A stretch of DNA of 64,000 nt from Streptomyces akebiae (GCF_019599145.1 NZ_CP080647.1:5456001-5520000); one strand, 5' to 3'. Positions 53,384 through 61,305 are shown, counted from the stretch's first letter. Numbers and translations: made by a program. Notes: generated from the sequence alone by a model not told the origin.

Positions 53384-53821
53384 GTGGTGAGCACCGACTG
53401 GAAGAGCGACCTCAGGCAGCGCGGCTACCGGCTGACGCCGCAGCGGCAACTCGTGCTCGAAGCCGTGGACGCCCTGGAGCACGCGACCCCCGACGACATC
53501 CTCGTGGAAGTGAGGAAGACGGCGTCGGGGGTCAACATCTCCACGGTCTACCGGACCCTGGAGCTCCTGGAGGAGCTCGGGCTGGTCAGCCACGCCCATC
53601 TGGGGCACGGGGCACCGACGTACCACCTGGCCGACCGGCACCACCACATCCATCTGGTCTGCCGCGACTGCGACAACGTCATCGAGGCCGATGTCTCGGT
53701 GGCGACGGACTTCACGGCGAAACTGCGCGAGACCTTCGGGTTCGACACCGACATGAAGCACTTCGCGATCTTCGGCCGGTGCGAGAACTGCACCCTCAAG
53801 GCTTCAAGTACCAAGTCGTAG
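53384..53821 (+). CDS. nur: Nickel-responsive Fur-family regulator Nur
   Basis: The 145-residue Fur-like protein has a winged helix (RLTPQRQLVLEAV…NISTVYRTLELLEELGLV) and a His-rich hinge (ADRHHHIHLVCRDC). The dimerisation domain carries KHFAIFGRCENC. Sequence and its place after nitrobindin match Streptomyces Nur, which with nickel represses the nickel-uptake and iron-superoxide dismutase genes. TAGACT ends 6 bases before GTG 53384, so the mRNA may be leaderless. GTG 53387 is an alternative start. Confidence 0.92.
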   Translation: MVSTDWKSDLRQRGYRLTPQRQLVLEAVDALEHATPDDILVEVRKTASGVNISTVYRTLELLEELGLVSHAHLGHGAPTYHLADRHHHIHLVCRDCDNVIEADVSVATDFTAKLRETFGFDTDMKHFAIFGRCENCTLKASSTKS

Positions 53822-53831
53822 GCTTAGGCAT

Positions 53832-54797
53832 ATGAAAAGCCCTCTGCTGTCCCTGTCCGGCGCCGTCCCCGCCGAGGGCGTGGACGAAGGCGTCGCCGCC
53901 CACTACGGCGACCTGTTCCGTGAACAGCGCGCCCTCGCCGACGGCACCGGATTCGTCGACCTCTCCCACCGGGGCGTGATCACCGTCTCCGGGGAGGACC
54001 GGCTCAGCTGGCTGCACCTGCTGCTCACCCAGCACGTCAGCGAGCTTCCCACCGGCGAGGCCACCGAGGCGCTGATCCTCTCCGCCAACGGTCACATCGA
54101 GCACGCGCTGTACCTGGTCGACGACGGCACCACCGTCTGGGCGCACGTAGAGCCCGGCACCCAGGAGGCGCTGCTCGCGTACCTGGAGTCGATGAAGTTC
54201 TTCTACCGGGTCGAAGTGGCCGACCGGACGGGCGACTTCGCCGTCGTCCACCTCCCGGCCGGTTCGATCGCCGAGGTCCCGGAGGGCACGGTCGTCCGCG
54301 AGACGCCGTACGGCCGTGATCTGTTCCTCCCGCGCGCGGACCTGGAGTCGTACGCGGAGAAGACGGGCCCCGCCGCCGGCCTGCTCGCCTACGAGGCGCT
54401 GCGGGTCGAGCAGCACCGGCCCCGTCTCGGCTTCGAGACCGACCACCGCACCATCCCGCACGAGCTGGGCTGGATCGGGACGGCGGTGCACCTCCAGAAG
54501 GGCTGCTACCGGGGTCAGGAGACCGTCGCCCGCGTCCAGAACCTCGGCAAGCCCCCGCGCCGGCTCGTCTTCCTGCACCTGGACGGCAGCGACGTACACC
54601 TCCCGCCGCGCGGCGCGGAGATCCGTCTGGCGGACGACGGTGCCGAGGGCCGCAAGCTGGGCTTCGTCACCACCTCCGCACGCCACCACGAACTGGGGCC
54701 GGTCGCCCTGGCCCTGGTCAAGCGCAACATCCCGGTGGACGCGAGGCTCCTGGCGGACACGACGGCGGCGGCCCAGGAAGTGGTGGTCGAGCCGTAG
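53832..54797 (+). CDS. ygfZ: YgfZ/GcvT-family folate-dependent Fe-S protein
   Basis: The 321-residue protein has the GcvT-like fold (DLSHRGVITVSGEDRLSWLHLLLT) and the YgfZ signature K-G-C-Y-x-G-Q-E (QKGCYRGQETVAR, about residue 223), whose Cys is needed for Fe-S enzyme maintenance. It is not the glycine-cleavage aminomethyltransferase, although often so named. It starts 10 bases after nur. Confidence 0.92.
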   Translation: MKSPLLSLSGAVPAEGVDEGVAAHYGDLFREQRALADGTGFVDLSHRGVITVSGEDRLSWLHLLLTQHVSELPTGEATEALILSANGHIEHALYLVDDGTTVWAHVEPGTQEALLAYLESMKFFYRVEVADRTGDFAVVHLPAGSIAEVPEGTVVRETPYGRDLFLPRADLESYAEKTGPAAGLLAYEALRVEQHRPRLGFETDHRTIPHELGWIGTAVHLQKGCYRGQETVARVQNLGKPPRRLVFLHLDGSDVHLPPRGAEIRLADDGAEGRKLGFVTTSARHHELGPVALALVKRNIPVDARLLADTTAAAQEVVVEP

Positions 54798-54823
54798 GCG
54801 TCCGCGCTCGGTTCCGGGGTGTC

Positions 54824-55249
54824 CTACATCTCCAGCAGCACGGTGAACGGCCCGTCGTTCGTCAGTGAGACCCGCATGGACGCCCCGAACCGCCCGGTCG
54901 CCACCGTCGCCCCCAGCGCCCGCAACTGTGCGACGACCTCGTCCACCAGGGGTTCGGCGACGTCACCGGGCGCCGCCGCGTTCCAGGTCGGCCGCCGGCC
55001 CTTGCGCGCGTCCCCGTACAGCGTGAACTGGCTGATCACCAGGAGCGGCGCGTCCACGTCGCTGCACGACCTCTCGTCGTGCAGCATCCGCACGGACCAC
55101 AGTTTGCGCGCCAGCTGCGCCGCCTTCTCCTTGGTGTCGTCGTGCGTCACCCCCACGAGGACGCACAGCCCCTCGCCCTCGATCGCCCCGACCGTCTCAC
55201 CGTCCACGACGACACTCGCGCCGTCGACCCTCTGCACCACCGCACGCAT
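54824..55249 (-). CDS. dtd: D-aminoacyl-tRNA deacylase
   Basis: The 141-residue protein has the two Dtd active-site motifs, ISQFTLYGD (SQFTL) and [11 protein letters not shown] (NxGPxT with the Gly-cisPro). It removes D-amino acids (and Gly) from mischarged tRNAs. ATG 55249 gives the standard start MRAVVQRV and length; the longer frame adds 9 atypical residues. It is convergent with ygfZ. Confidence 0.95.
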   Translation of the reverse strand: MRAVVQRVDGASVVVDGETVGAIEGEGLCVLVGVTHDDTKEKAAQLARKLWSVRMLHDERSCSDVDAPLLVISQFTLYGDARKGRRPTWNAAAPGDVAEPLVDEVVAQLRALGATVATGRFGASMRVSLTNDGPFTVLLEM

Positions 55250-55465
55250 GCCGACCATCATGCCGCCGCCGTCCATCAGCCGTACGCCAGGGGGTCCTCC
55301 TTACGGGGGGTTTGTGATCACGGGGGTTTGAAGAGCGCTTTGCCCGGTCTTTCTCATTGATCCATTACCGACCATCTGGGGTGGATCGCGTGGACTCGGT
55401 CACAAAGCGGCCACGGAGAGTGGCACGATGCTCACACACACCGGTCGAGGGGACGGTTGAGGCGC

Positions 55466-56107
55466 ATGAGCACATCGAGTATGGGGCAGCCCCCGGGGAC
55501 TGCGACGTCTACCCGTACGACGCCGGGGCCCGGCCCCGGCGTCCGTCGGCCACCGGTCCAGCGCACGGACAGCGGACCACTGCCGCCGCCGGACCCGGCC
55601 GAGCACGAACTGTTCCGGCTGCGGCTGCCCGAACTGCGCACCCTGCGCAGGGACGCCCAGCGGGACGAGGCCGACCTCAGTTATCTGCGGCGGCTGCTTC
55701 AGGGCCGTATCGACATCCTGCGTGCCGAACTGGCCCGCAGGGGCGGTGCGGCGGACCCCGCGGCGCGGGGCTCGACAGAGCCCTCGGCGCTCGTCGACCG
55801 GCTCTCGGCGATCCTCACGGACGCCCCGGCCCGGCACCGTTCGTCGGCCCGCCACGTCACCGTGGGCACGCCGCACGGCGAGGAGCACCGCCGGCTGGCC
55901 GCCGAGATGCTGGACGAGGTCGCACTCTCCGACCTCGAAGCCCGCACCGACGACGAACTCACCGCGGGTCTCGCTCGACTCGTCCACCACGAGCAGCAGA
56001 TCTCCGGCCGTCGCCAACACCTGCAACGCACCGCGGACGACTGCAGCGCCGAGATCGCCCGCCGCTACCGGGAGGGCGAGGCCCAGGTGGATGATCTGCT
56101 GACGTAG
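55466..56107 (+). CDS. rsiG: Anti-sigma factor RsiG (c-di-GMP-dependent, for WhiG)
   Basis: The 213-residue protein has a disordered Pro-rich N-terminus and a helical hairpin. It carries two exact copies of the RsiG c-di-GMP motif E-x3-S-x2-R-x3-Q-x3-D: EADLSYLRRLLQGRID (about residues 68-83) and EQQISGRRQHLQRTAD (about 174-189). In Streptomyces, c-di-GMP-loaded RsiG holds the sporulation sigma factor WhiG inactive. ATG 55466 was preferred over TTG 55457. The devA/devE locus, also developmental, lies 2 kb away. Confidence 0.94.
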   Translation: MSTSSMGQPPGTATSTRTTPGPGPGVRRPPVQRTDSGPLPPPDPAEHELFRLRLPELRTLRRDAQRDEADLSYLRRLLQGRIDILRAELARRGGAADPAARGSTEPSALVDRLSAILTDAPARHRSSARHVTVGTPHGEEHRRLAAEMLDEVALSDLEARTDDELTAGLARLVHHEQQISGRRQHLQRTADDCSAEIARRYREGEAQVDDLLT

Positions 56108-56130
56108 AGGGTTCGTTGTCGGCCGCGGCT

Positions 56131-56290
56131 GAGTGGGGCTTCTCGCGCAGTTCCCCGCGCCCCTGATGGCCTCCGGCCGTCTCAGGGGCGCGGGGAACTG
56201 CGCGACCAGCCCCCACCGGGCGGACGTGTGGGGGTCGAAGGGGCGCAGCCCCTTAAGGATGGGACGGGTAGGGGCGGCGGGGGCGAGGAA
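56131..56290. repeat. Dispersed composite repeat copy 6, with long hairpin
   Basis: Perfect 24-bp arms (TCGCGCAGTTCCCCGCGCCC then CTGA, at 56143-56166, and complement at 56182-56205) enclose a smaller GGCC-TCC-GGCC hairpin. The modules GGGGCGCAGCCCC and GGACGGGTAGGGGCGG then follow. This is copy 1 in reverse orientation. It fills the gap between rsiG and the acetyltransferase gene and can terminate rsiG transcription. Confidence 0.85.
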
Positions 56291-56330
56291 AACCGGAGAC
56301 ACACCACCGACGCCCCCCTAGCGTGACCCC

Positions 56331-57596
56331 ATGAGCCCCTCCCCCGACATAGCCGTACGCCCCGTCACCGACGACGAGATCCCGGCCTGGCTGAACGCTC
56401 TGAACATCGGTTTCCTCCGAGCCCCGGAAACCCTGACCCCCCAGGAGCTCAAGGACCGCTCGTCCCACATAGACCCGTCCCGAACGCTCGCCGCGTTCGA
56501 CCCCACCGCCCCCACCCCCCAGCCCGTGGCGACCTTCCGCTCCTTCCCCCAGGAACTCACCGCCGTGGGCGGCCGCACCGTCCCCGCCGACGCCATCTCG
56601 AACGTCACGGTCAGCCCCACCCACCGCCGCCGGGGCCTCCTCACCCGGATGATGGCCCACGACCTCACCGCCGCGAAGGACCGCGGCGACGTCGTCGCCA
56701 CCCTGATCGCCGCCGAGTACCCCATCTACGGCCGCTACGGCTTCGGCCCCGCCACCTGGACCACCGAGTGGACCATCGACGTCCCCCGTACCGGCCTGGA
56801 CCCCCGCTGGTCCGGCCCGGCGGACGGCGGCCGGGTCGACCTCGTCGACGGCGCGACCGTACGCGCCCTCGGCCCCGCCCTCCACGACCGTCTGCGCGCC
56901 GCCCAGCCCGGCGCGGTGAGCCGCAACGAGCGCTGGTGGCGTATCAACACCGGTGACCTGCGGGTCCACGGCAACTGGACCGAACCGTTCTACGCGGTGT
57001 ACCGCTCGGCGACCGGCGAGGTCGAAGGCCTGGTCTCGTACGAGGCGGACGACACCTGGCGGATGAAGCAGCCGCAGAACACGGCCGACGTCAACTGGCT
57101 GATCGCGACGACCCCGGCCGCCGAGCGCGCCCTGTGGCACTACCTCTGCTCGATCGACTGGATCACCAAGGTCAAGTGTGGCTGGCGCGCCCCCGACGAC
57201 CTTCTGCCGCACTTCTTCCCCGACCCGCGCGCCGTGGGCGTCACCACCCACGCGGACTGGCTGTGGGTACGGATCCTGGACGTCGTACGGGCACTGGAGG
57301 CGCGTACGTACGCGGGGACCGGGACGTTGGTGCTGGAGGTCGTGGACAGGGACGGCTTCGCGGGCGGGCGGTACCGGCTGGACGCGGGACCGGACGGGGC
57401 GAGTTGTGTGCCGACGAGCGAGGACGGCGACCTCGTCCTGGAAGCCGCGGACCTGGCGACGCTCTGGCTGGGCGACGAGTCGGCCGTACGGCTCGCGGCG
57501 CTCGGCCGGGTGCGGGAACAGCGGAAGGGCGCCGCCTCCGTGGCCGACGCCCTGCTGCGGACGTCCAGGCGTCCATGGTGCCCGGACATCTTCTGA
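56331..57596 (+). CDS. Eis-like GNAT acetyltransferase
   Basis: The 421-residue protein has the Eis architecture. An N-terminal GNAT domain ([20 protein letters not shown]) contains [10 protein letters not shown], whose Tyr corresponds to the catalytic acid. A second GNAT-like domain follows, then a C-terminal SCP2-like domain. It ends …CPDIF; in mycobacterial Eis the terminal Phe carboxylate acts as general base, and this end is conserved here. Members acetylate aminoglycosides at several amines or protein lysines. The physiological substrate is unknown. Confidence 0.9.
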   Translation: MSPSPDIAVRPVTDDEIPAWLNALNIGFLRAPETLTPQELKDRSSHIDPSRTLAAFDPTAPTPQPVATFRSFPQELTAVGGRTVPADAISNVTVSPTHRRRGLLTRMMAHDLTAAKDRGDVVATLIAAEYPIYGRYGFGPATWTTEWTIDVPRTGLDPRWSGPADGGRVDLVDGATVRALGPALHDRLRAAQPGAVSRNERWWRINTGDLRVHGNWTEPFYAVYRSATGEVEGLVSYEADDTWRMKQPQNTADVNWLIATTPAAERALWHYLCSIDWITKVKCGWRAPDDLLPHFFPDPRAVGVTTHADWLWVRILDVVRALEARTYAGTGTLVLEVVDRDGFAGGRYRLDAGPDGASCVPTSEDGDLVLEAADLATLWLGDESAVRLAALGRVREQRKGAASVADALLRTSRRPWCPDIF

Positions 57597-57672
57597 GGCC
57601 TGTGGGGCCTCTGGGGACCTTTCTCGGTGTGTGCGGGTATCCGTAGCTGTTCACTTACTCGGTGCTGAGCTG

Positions 57673-57726
57673 TTCAGTTGTGGTTGTGGCTGCGCATTCA
57701 GTTGTGGCTGAACCATTCAGTTGTGG
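57673..57726 (+). repeat. Direct repeats upstream of devE
   Basis: TTCAGTTGTGG occurs exactly three times, at 57673, 57697 and 57716, with a related CTGTTCACTTA just before them. Start-to-start distances are 24 and 19 bases. The rest of the 57597-57847 gap holds no gene. The repeats may be binding sites for a regulator of devE. Confidence 0.75.
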
Positions 57727-57847
57727 CGGTGCGAACCGGTCGAACTCCCGGCTCCCCTCCGGAAGGGAGGTCGATCGGTCGGTCTGTGCGAGGGTCGGTG
57801 GCAGTTGCCAGAGTCACCAACCATCCAAAAGTTTAACCATGTTGCGA

Positions 57848-57864
57848 AAGTTGGCGACCAACTT
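57848..57864. promoter_or_regulatory. Palindromic operator of devE
   Basis: AAGTTGG-CGA-CCAACTT is a perfect 7-bp inverted repeat whose centre lies 95 bases before the devE start. An equivalent repeat lies at exactly the same distance before devA. It is the likely DevA/DevE binding site. Confidence 0.78.
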
Positions 57865-57895
57865 CACCTTACTTATCTCCGCTTGGAGTCGGCTC

Positions 57896-57944
57896 ATAAC
57901 CACCTTCCCACGAACTGCCCAAAGATGGCGAGAAGTTGTAGTGT
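57896..57944 (+). promoter_or_regulatory. devE promoter block shared with devA
   Basis: By eye, 40 of 49 positions match 59267-59315 without a gap, beginning ATAACCACCTTCCC and ending in a TAGTGT -10-like element. That element stops 6 bases before GTG 57951, implying a leaderless transcript. Confidence 0.75.
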
Positions 57945-57950
57945 TTGTGC

Positions 57951-58865
57951 GTGGAGCGGGAACGCACGGCCGTCGATGGGCGGAAGTCGTCACAGCGGCC
58001 CCAGAGGTCACACCACGAGGTGGCCGACGTGTTGCGCGGCCGGATCAGGTCCGGCGAGCTGCGACCGGGACAGCGCATGCCCACACAGGCGAAGCTGGCG
58101 GACGAGTTCGGCGTCGAACGCGGAGCCGTGCGGCAGGCCTTGCGCATCCTGCAGTCGGAGCACCTGCTCACCAACGTTTCCAAGGGTAGTCCGGCGACTG
58201 TCGCCCCACGTGTGGGCGCGGCGGCCGTCGGTGGTCCGGGGGCCGCCCCACGGCCGACGATGGTGGAGCTTGCCCCTCGCATATCCGCCGCCTTCGCGGC
58301 GCCGCATGTGAAGATCGACGCTCTCTGCCTGACCTCCGTGTCCCTCACGCTCGCCGTGGGTGAGCCGTTGCGCGAGATTCACGCGGGGCGCATAAAACCG
58401 GCCAGGGTCGATGTCCGGGTGATGCTGCCCAGCCGCGACATCCCGCTCGCCTTCCCGGCCCCGGTCGACGCGTCGGTCGACGGCCGGCTGCAGCGCCGCT
58501 GGCTGGCCCAGCGCAACGCCCAGGGTCAGGTGCTCAAGCACAATCTGCTGGCCCTGCGGTCCACGCACGGTGTGGACGTCCGTGTCTCCTTCCGGGCCCT
58601 GCCCTTCACCCCGCCCGTGAAGCTGTACCTCCTCAACGGCCAGGAAGCGCTGTTCGCGTACTACACGGTGCAGCGGAAGGAGGCCGAAGTGGACAGTGAG
58701 CAGCTGGAGATGTACGACGCCGAGGGCACCCAGTCCACACTGTTCGCGTTCGAGCGGAGCGTGGGTGCCGCCGCGCCCCGGGACACGACCTTCGTCGAGC
58801 AGTCCCGCCTGTGGTTCGACGCGCTCTGGGAGACCATCAGCTCGGACCTGCTGCTCACGAGCTGA
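57951..58865 (+). CDS. devE: DevA-like GntR-family regulator DevE
   Basis: The 304-residue protein has a GntR winged helix (about 25-85; VADVLRGRIRSGELRPGQRMPTQAKL…ERGAVRQALRILQ). Its ~200-residue C-terminal domain is nearly superimposable on that of the second regulator gene (RALPFTPPVKLYLLNGQEALFAYY, VEQSRLWFDALWETI). By position before the devA-devB pair it corresponds to devE, the devA paralogue described in S. coelicolor. GTG 57951 is 7 bases after TAGTGT, as in devA. TTG 57945 is the only earlier start. No HAD gene follows it directly. Confidence 0.88.
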   Translation: MERERTAVDGRKSSQRPQRSHHEVADVLRGRIRSGELRPGQRMPTQAKLADEFGVERGAVRQALRILQSEHLLTNVSKGSPATVAPRVGAAAVGGPGAAPRPTMVELAPRISAAFAAPHVKIDALCLTSVSLTLAVGEPLREIHAGRIKPARVDVRVMLPSRDIPLAFPAPVDASVDGRLQRRWLAQRNAQGQVLKHNLLALRSTHGVDVRVSFRALPFTPPVKLYLLNGQEALFAYYTVQRKEAEVDSEQLEMYDAEGTQSTLFAFERSVGAAAPRDTTFVEQSRLWFDALWETISSDLLLTS

Positions 58866-58890
58866 CGGCCGCGAGCACCGGCTGACGGCA

Positions 58891-59082
58891 TCACATCGCC
58901 GGTCCGGCGAACATCAGCGCGAGGATGACCGCGCCGATCGAGCTGCACGTGTGGTTGTTCGCCTTCAACCCGACGGTGAGGAACAGCAGGCCGACGATTC
59001 CCATGGTGCCGTAGCGCCATTCGACGAAGCGCTGGAGGGCGACGACGGCGAGGGCGGAGACGAGGGCGATGGCAGCGGGCAT
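58891..59082 (-). CDS. Small membrane protein divergent from devA
   Basis: The 63-residue protein starts MPAAIALVSALAVVALQRFVEWRYG and continues with TMGIVGLLFLTVGLK and IGAVILALMFAGPAM, giving two or three hydrophobic segments. GGAGG lies 7 bases before ATG 59082, a strong site. It is convergent with devE and divergent from devA, whose control region it shares. A similar tiny membrane protein gene is divergent from the third GntR gene at 61306. Confidence 0.78.
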   Translation of the reverse strand: MPAAIALVSALAVVALQRFVEWRYGTMGIVGLLFLTVGLKANNHTCSSIGAVILALMFAGPAM

Positions 59083-59130
59083 GGTGGTACCTCCTCCGAA
59101 GGGCTGGCGCGGGCGGGGCGGTGCGGGAAG

Positions 59131-59200
59131 ATCAGTGGAGAACCGCGGAGAACCGCGGAGAGCGGTGGAGAGCGGTGGAGAGCGGTGGAGAGGGCCGGAG
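59131..59200. repeat. 10-bp tandem repeats in the devA control region
   Basis: Seven consecutive 10-mers end in GGAG or TGGAG: ATCAGTGGAG, AACCGCGGAG twice, AGCGGTGGAG three times, AGGGCCGGAG. The exact 10-bp period is close to one DNA helical turn, so all copies face the same side of the helix. They lie between the small membrane gene's start and the devA operator. Confidence 0.82.
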
Positions 59201-59218
59201 AACTTTGCCAACTTCGCC

Positions 59219-59235
59219 AAGTTGGCAACCAACTT
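59219..59235. promoter_or_regulatory. Palindromic operator of devA
   Basis: AAGTTGG-CAA-CCAACTT is centred 95 bases before the devA start and has arms identical to those of the devE operator. Further AACTT half-sites (TTTGCCAACTTCGCC) adjoin it upstream. DevA is known in S. coelicolor to bind its own promoter, so this is the likely site. Confidence 0.82.
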
Positions 59236-59266
59236 AGTTTAAATGGTTCCCACTTGGTTCAAGTTT

Positions 59267-59315
59267 ATAACCACCTTCCCGTGAACTCCCCAAAGATGGG
59301 TGAGAGTTGTAGCGT
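59267..59315 (+). promoter_or_regulatory. devA promoter block shared with devE
   Basis: The block matches 57896-57944 at 40 of 49 positions and has the same 32-bp offset from the operator. It ends in TAGCGT, a -10-like element 6 bases before GTG 59322. Confidence 0.75.
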
Positions 59316-59321
59316 TTGGTC

Positions 59322-60206
59322 GTGACCCAGGAGAACGTTGCAGTGAACGGCAGCAGAAAGCTCTCGTCCCAGGAGATCGCCGCGACCTTGCGGGACCGCA
59401 TCCGCGGCGGCGACCTCAGGCCCGGCGAGCGCCTGCCCACCCAGGCCGAACTGGCGGAGGAGTTCGGTGTGGAGCGCGGTACGGTCCGTCAGGCCCTGCG
59501 CGCCTTGCAGGACGACGGGCTGCTGAGCAACGTGAGCAAGGGGAGCCCGCCCCGGGTCGCCGAGGTCGGCCACTCCACGGGCCACGAGCCGCAGCCGACG
59601 ATGGTGGGCCTCGGCCCCCGCCTGGCCGAGGCCTTCTCCGCGCCGCACGTCCGCGTCGACGCGGCCTGCCTCACCGCCGAGACCCTGATGCTGGCCCTCG
59701 GTGAACCGGTCCGCCGTATCCATGAGGGAACGATCCGCCCGGAGTCCATCGACGTCCGCATCCTGCTCCCTTCCCGGAAGATCAACCTGGCCTTCCCGGT
59801 GCCGGTGGAGGGGCGCGGCGAGGACGACGAGGAGGACCCCGTCCACAAGCGCTGGCTCGACCAGCGCAACGCCCAGGTCCGCGTCCTGCGCCACAACCTC
59901 CAGGCCCTGCGCACCTCGCACAAGCTCGACGTCCGCGTGACCTTCCGGGCCCTCCCCTTCACGCCGCCCGTCAAGCTCTACCTCCTCAACGGCCAGGAGG
60001 CGTTGATCGCCTACTACATGCTCATGAAGCGCGAGGAGCAGATGGCCGACGGCCCCCTGGAGATGTACGACGCCTTCGGCACCCAGTCCCTCCTCTTCTC
60101 CTTCGAGAAGGAGACCGGCCCCCGCGACGCCGCCTTCGTCGATCAGTCGCAGCAATGGTTCAACGCCCTCTGGGAAACCATCACGACGGACCTGACACTC
60201 TCCTAG
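59322..60206 (+). CDS. devA: GntR-family developmental regulator DevA
   Basis: The 294-residue protein has a winged helix (about 10-70; IAATLRDRIRGGDLRPGERLPTQAELAEEFGVERGTVRQALRALQ) and an effector domain shared with DevE (RALPFTPPVKLYLLNGQEALIAYY, VDQSQQWFNALWETI). In S. coelicolor DevA is needed for normal aerial growth and spore-chain septation and represses its own operon. GTG 59322 fits a leaderless transcript; GTG 59343, with AGGAGA upstream, is an alternative. The TAG stop shares its last base with the devB start. Confidence 0.92.
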   Translation: MTQENVAVNGSRKLSSQEIAATLRDRIRGGDLRPGERLPTQAELAEEFGVERGTVRQALRALQDDGLLSNVSKGSPPRVAEVGHSTGHEPQPTMVGLGPRLAEAFSAPHVRVDAACLTAETLMLALGEPVRRIHEGTIRPESIDVRILLPSRKINLAFPVPVEGRGEDDEEDPVHKRWLDQRNAQVRVLRHNLQALRTSHKLDVRVTFRALPFTPPVKLYLLNGQEALIAYYMLMKREEQMADGPLEMYDAFGTQSLLFSFEKETGPRDAAFVDQSQQWFNALWETITTDLTLS

Positions 60207-60964
60207 TGACTCCTGACACGGCTGATACGGCGCAGACTGAACCGGTGACGGAAGAGACAGACTCCCTTCGAGAACTGATCACCCCTGTCCGCTTCGTGCT
60301 CTGGGACCTGGACGGGCCGATCTGTCGACTGTTCTCCGGGCATCCCGCGCACCAAGTGGCCCGAGATCTGGTCGCGTTGATCGACCGGCGCGGGCTGGGC
60401 GGTCTGCTGACGGAGCGGGAGCGGAGTACGGCCGACCCGCAGGTGGTTCTCCTGGGTCTGGGCCGGCGCCACCCGAGCAGCGACCTGATCACCGACGTGG
60501 AGAAGTGGCTCACCCAGCAGGAGCTGACCGCCGCGCCCAAGGCGTACCCCACCACCTGGGCCGACCCGCTCATCCGGACCTGGTCGCGGCGGGCCAGGTT
60601 CGCCATCACGACCAACAACTCGGCGCTCGCGGCGGCCCGTTACATCGCGACGCGCGGCCTCACCGACTGCTTCCCGTACATCTACGGCCGTACGCGCGAC
60701 CTCGACCGTATGAAGCCGCACCCCCACACCCTGCGCCAGGCCCTCACCGCGATGGGCGCCGAACCGTCCCGGTCCCTGATGCTCGGCGACGCCCCCACCG
60801 ATTTCGAGGCCGCCCGCGAGGCCGGCGTCGCTTTCCTGGGCTACGCGCGTAACGAACGCAAGCTCAAGGCCCTCCTCGAAGCGGGCGTTCCCCTCTCCCA
60901 CACGGTGAACTCCCTGAAACCGGTCCTGGACGTCCTCCGCACGCACCTGCCGGATCAGGCCTGA
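60206..60964 (+). CDS. devB: HAD-superfamily hydrolase DevB
   Basis: The 252-residue protein carries HAD motifs: nucleophile region VLWDLDGPICRLF, motif II ITTNNS, Lys in RMKPHPHTL and motif IV MLGDAPTDFEAA. All catalytic residues look intact. It is probably a cytoplasmic phosphatase. GTG 60206 overlaps the devA stop by one base (TAGTGA), so expression is coupled; GTG 60245 is the next option. It corresponds to devB, which forms an operon with devA in S. coelicolor. The substrate is unknown and may be linked to DevA's effector. Confidence 0.9.
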   Translation: MTPDTADTAQTEPVTEETDSLRELITPVRFVLWDLDGPICRLFSGHPAHQVARDLVALIDRRGLGGLLTERERSTADPQVVLLGLGRRHPSSDLITDVEKWLTQQELTAAPKAYPTTWADPLIRTWSRRARFAITTNNSALAAARYIATRGLTDCFPYIYGRTRDLDRMKPHPHTLRQALTAMGAEPSRSLMLGDAPTDFEAAREAGVAFLGYARNERKLKALLEAGVPLSHTVNSLKPVLDVLRTHLPDQA

Positions 60965-61137
60965 ACCATCAGGAGGACGAAGAGAAGGGCCGTCCACCAG
61001 GCCAGTCGCGCCTGACCGATCCGGAGGGCCACGGCCACGAGCATCAGCAGGAGGAGCCCGAGAGGGCCGAGGGTCCGCCCGACCAGATGGGCCGCGACGA
61101 ATTGGACGGCCGCCACCACCACTTCCCAGAACACCAT
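60955..61137 (-). CDS. Small membrane protein divergent from third DevA-like gene
   Basis: The 60-residue protein MVFWEVVVAAVQFVAAHLVG continues RTLGPLGLLLLMLVAVALR and WWTALLFVLLM. It resembles the 58891-59082 protein in size, hydrophobicity and the T-[ML]-G-x2-G-L-L-x-L stretch. GGAG precedes ATG 61137 by 3 bases. It overlaps the 3' end of devB by 10 bp (convergent) and shares its upstream region with the GntR gene at 61306. Confidence 0.68.
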   Translation of the reverse strand: MVFWEVVVAAVQFVAAHLVGRTLGPLGLLLLMLVAVALRIGQARLAWWTALLFVLLMVQA

Positions 61138-61155
61138 GTTCTCCACCCCGTTCTG

Positions 61156-61176
61156 CTGACTGCCCCCGGCAGTCAG
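61156..61176. promoter_or_regulatory. Inverted repeat upstream of the small membrane gene
   Basis: CTGACTGCC-CCC-GGCAGTCAG is a perfect 9-bp inverted repeat 18 bases before the start of the 60-residue membrane protein. It could be an operator or a leader hairpin near the ribosome-binding site. Confidence 0.6.
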
Positions 61177-61231
61177 TCCAATTGGTCGATGATTGACCTG
61201 TAATTGGTATTCCCGATTGGACTGATCCCTT

Positions 61232-61247
61232 AACTGGCAGACCAGTT
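61232..61247. promoter_or_regulatory. Candidate operator of the third DevA-like gene
   Basis: AACTGG-CAGA-CCAGTT is an inverted repeat with a different half-site and spacer from the AAGTTGG operators of devA and devE. Additional ATTGG and AACTGG words surround it (61178-61273). Confidence 0.6.
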
Positions 61248-61305
61248 GGGCTGCTCGCTGACCGAAACTGGTTTGCCCGATGGCGGGGAGCGGTACGGTC
61301 GGGAG

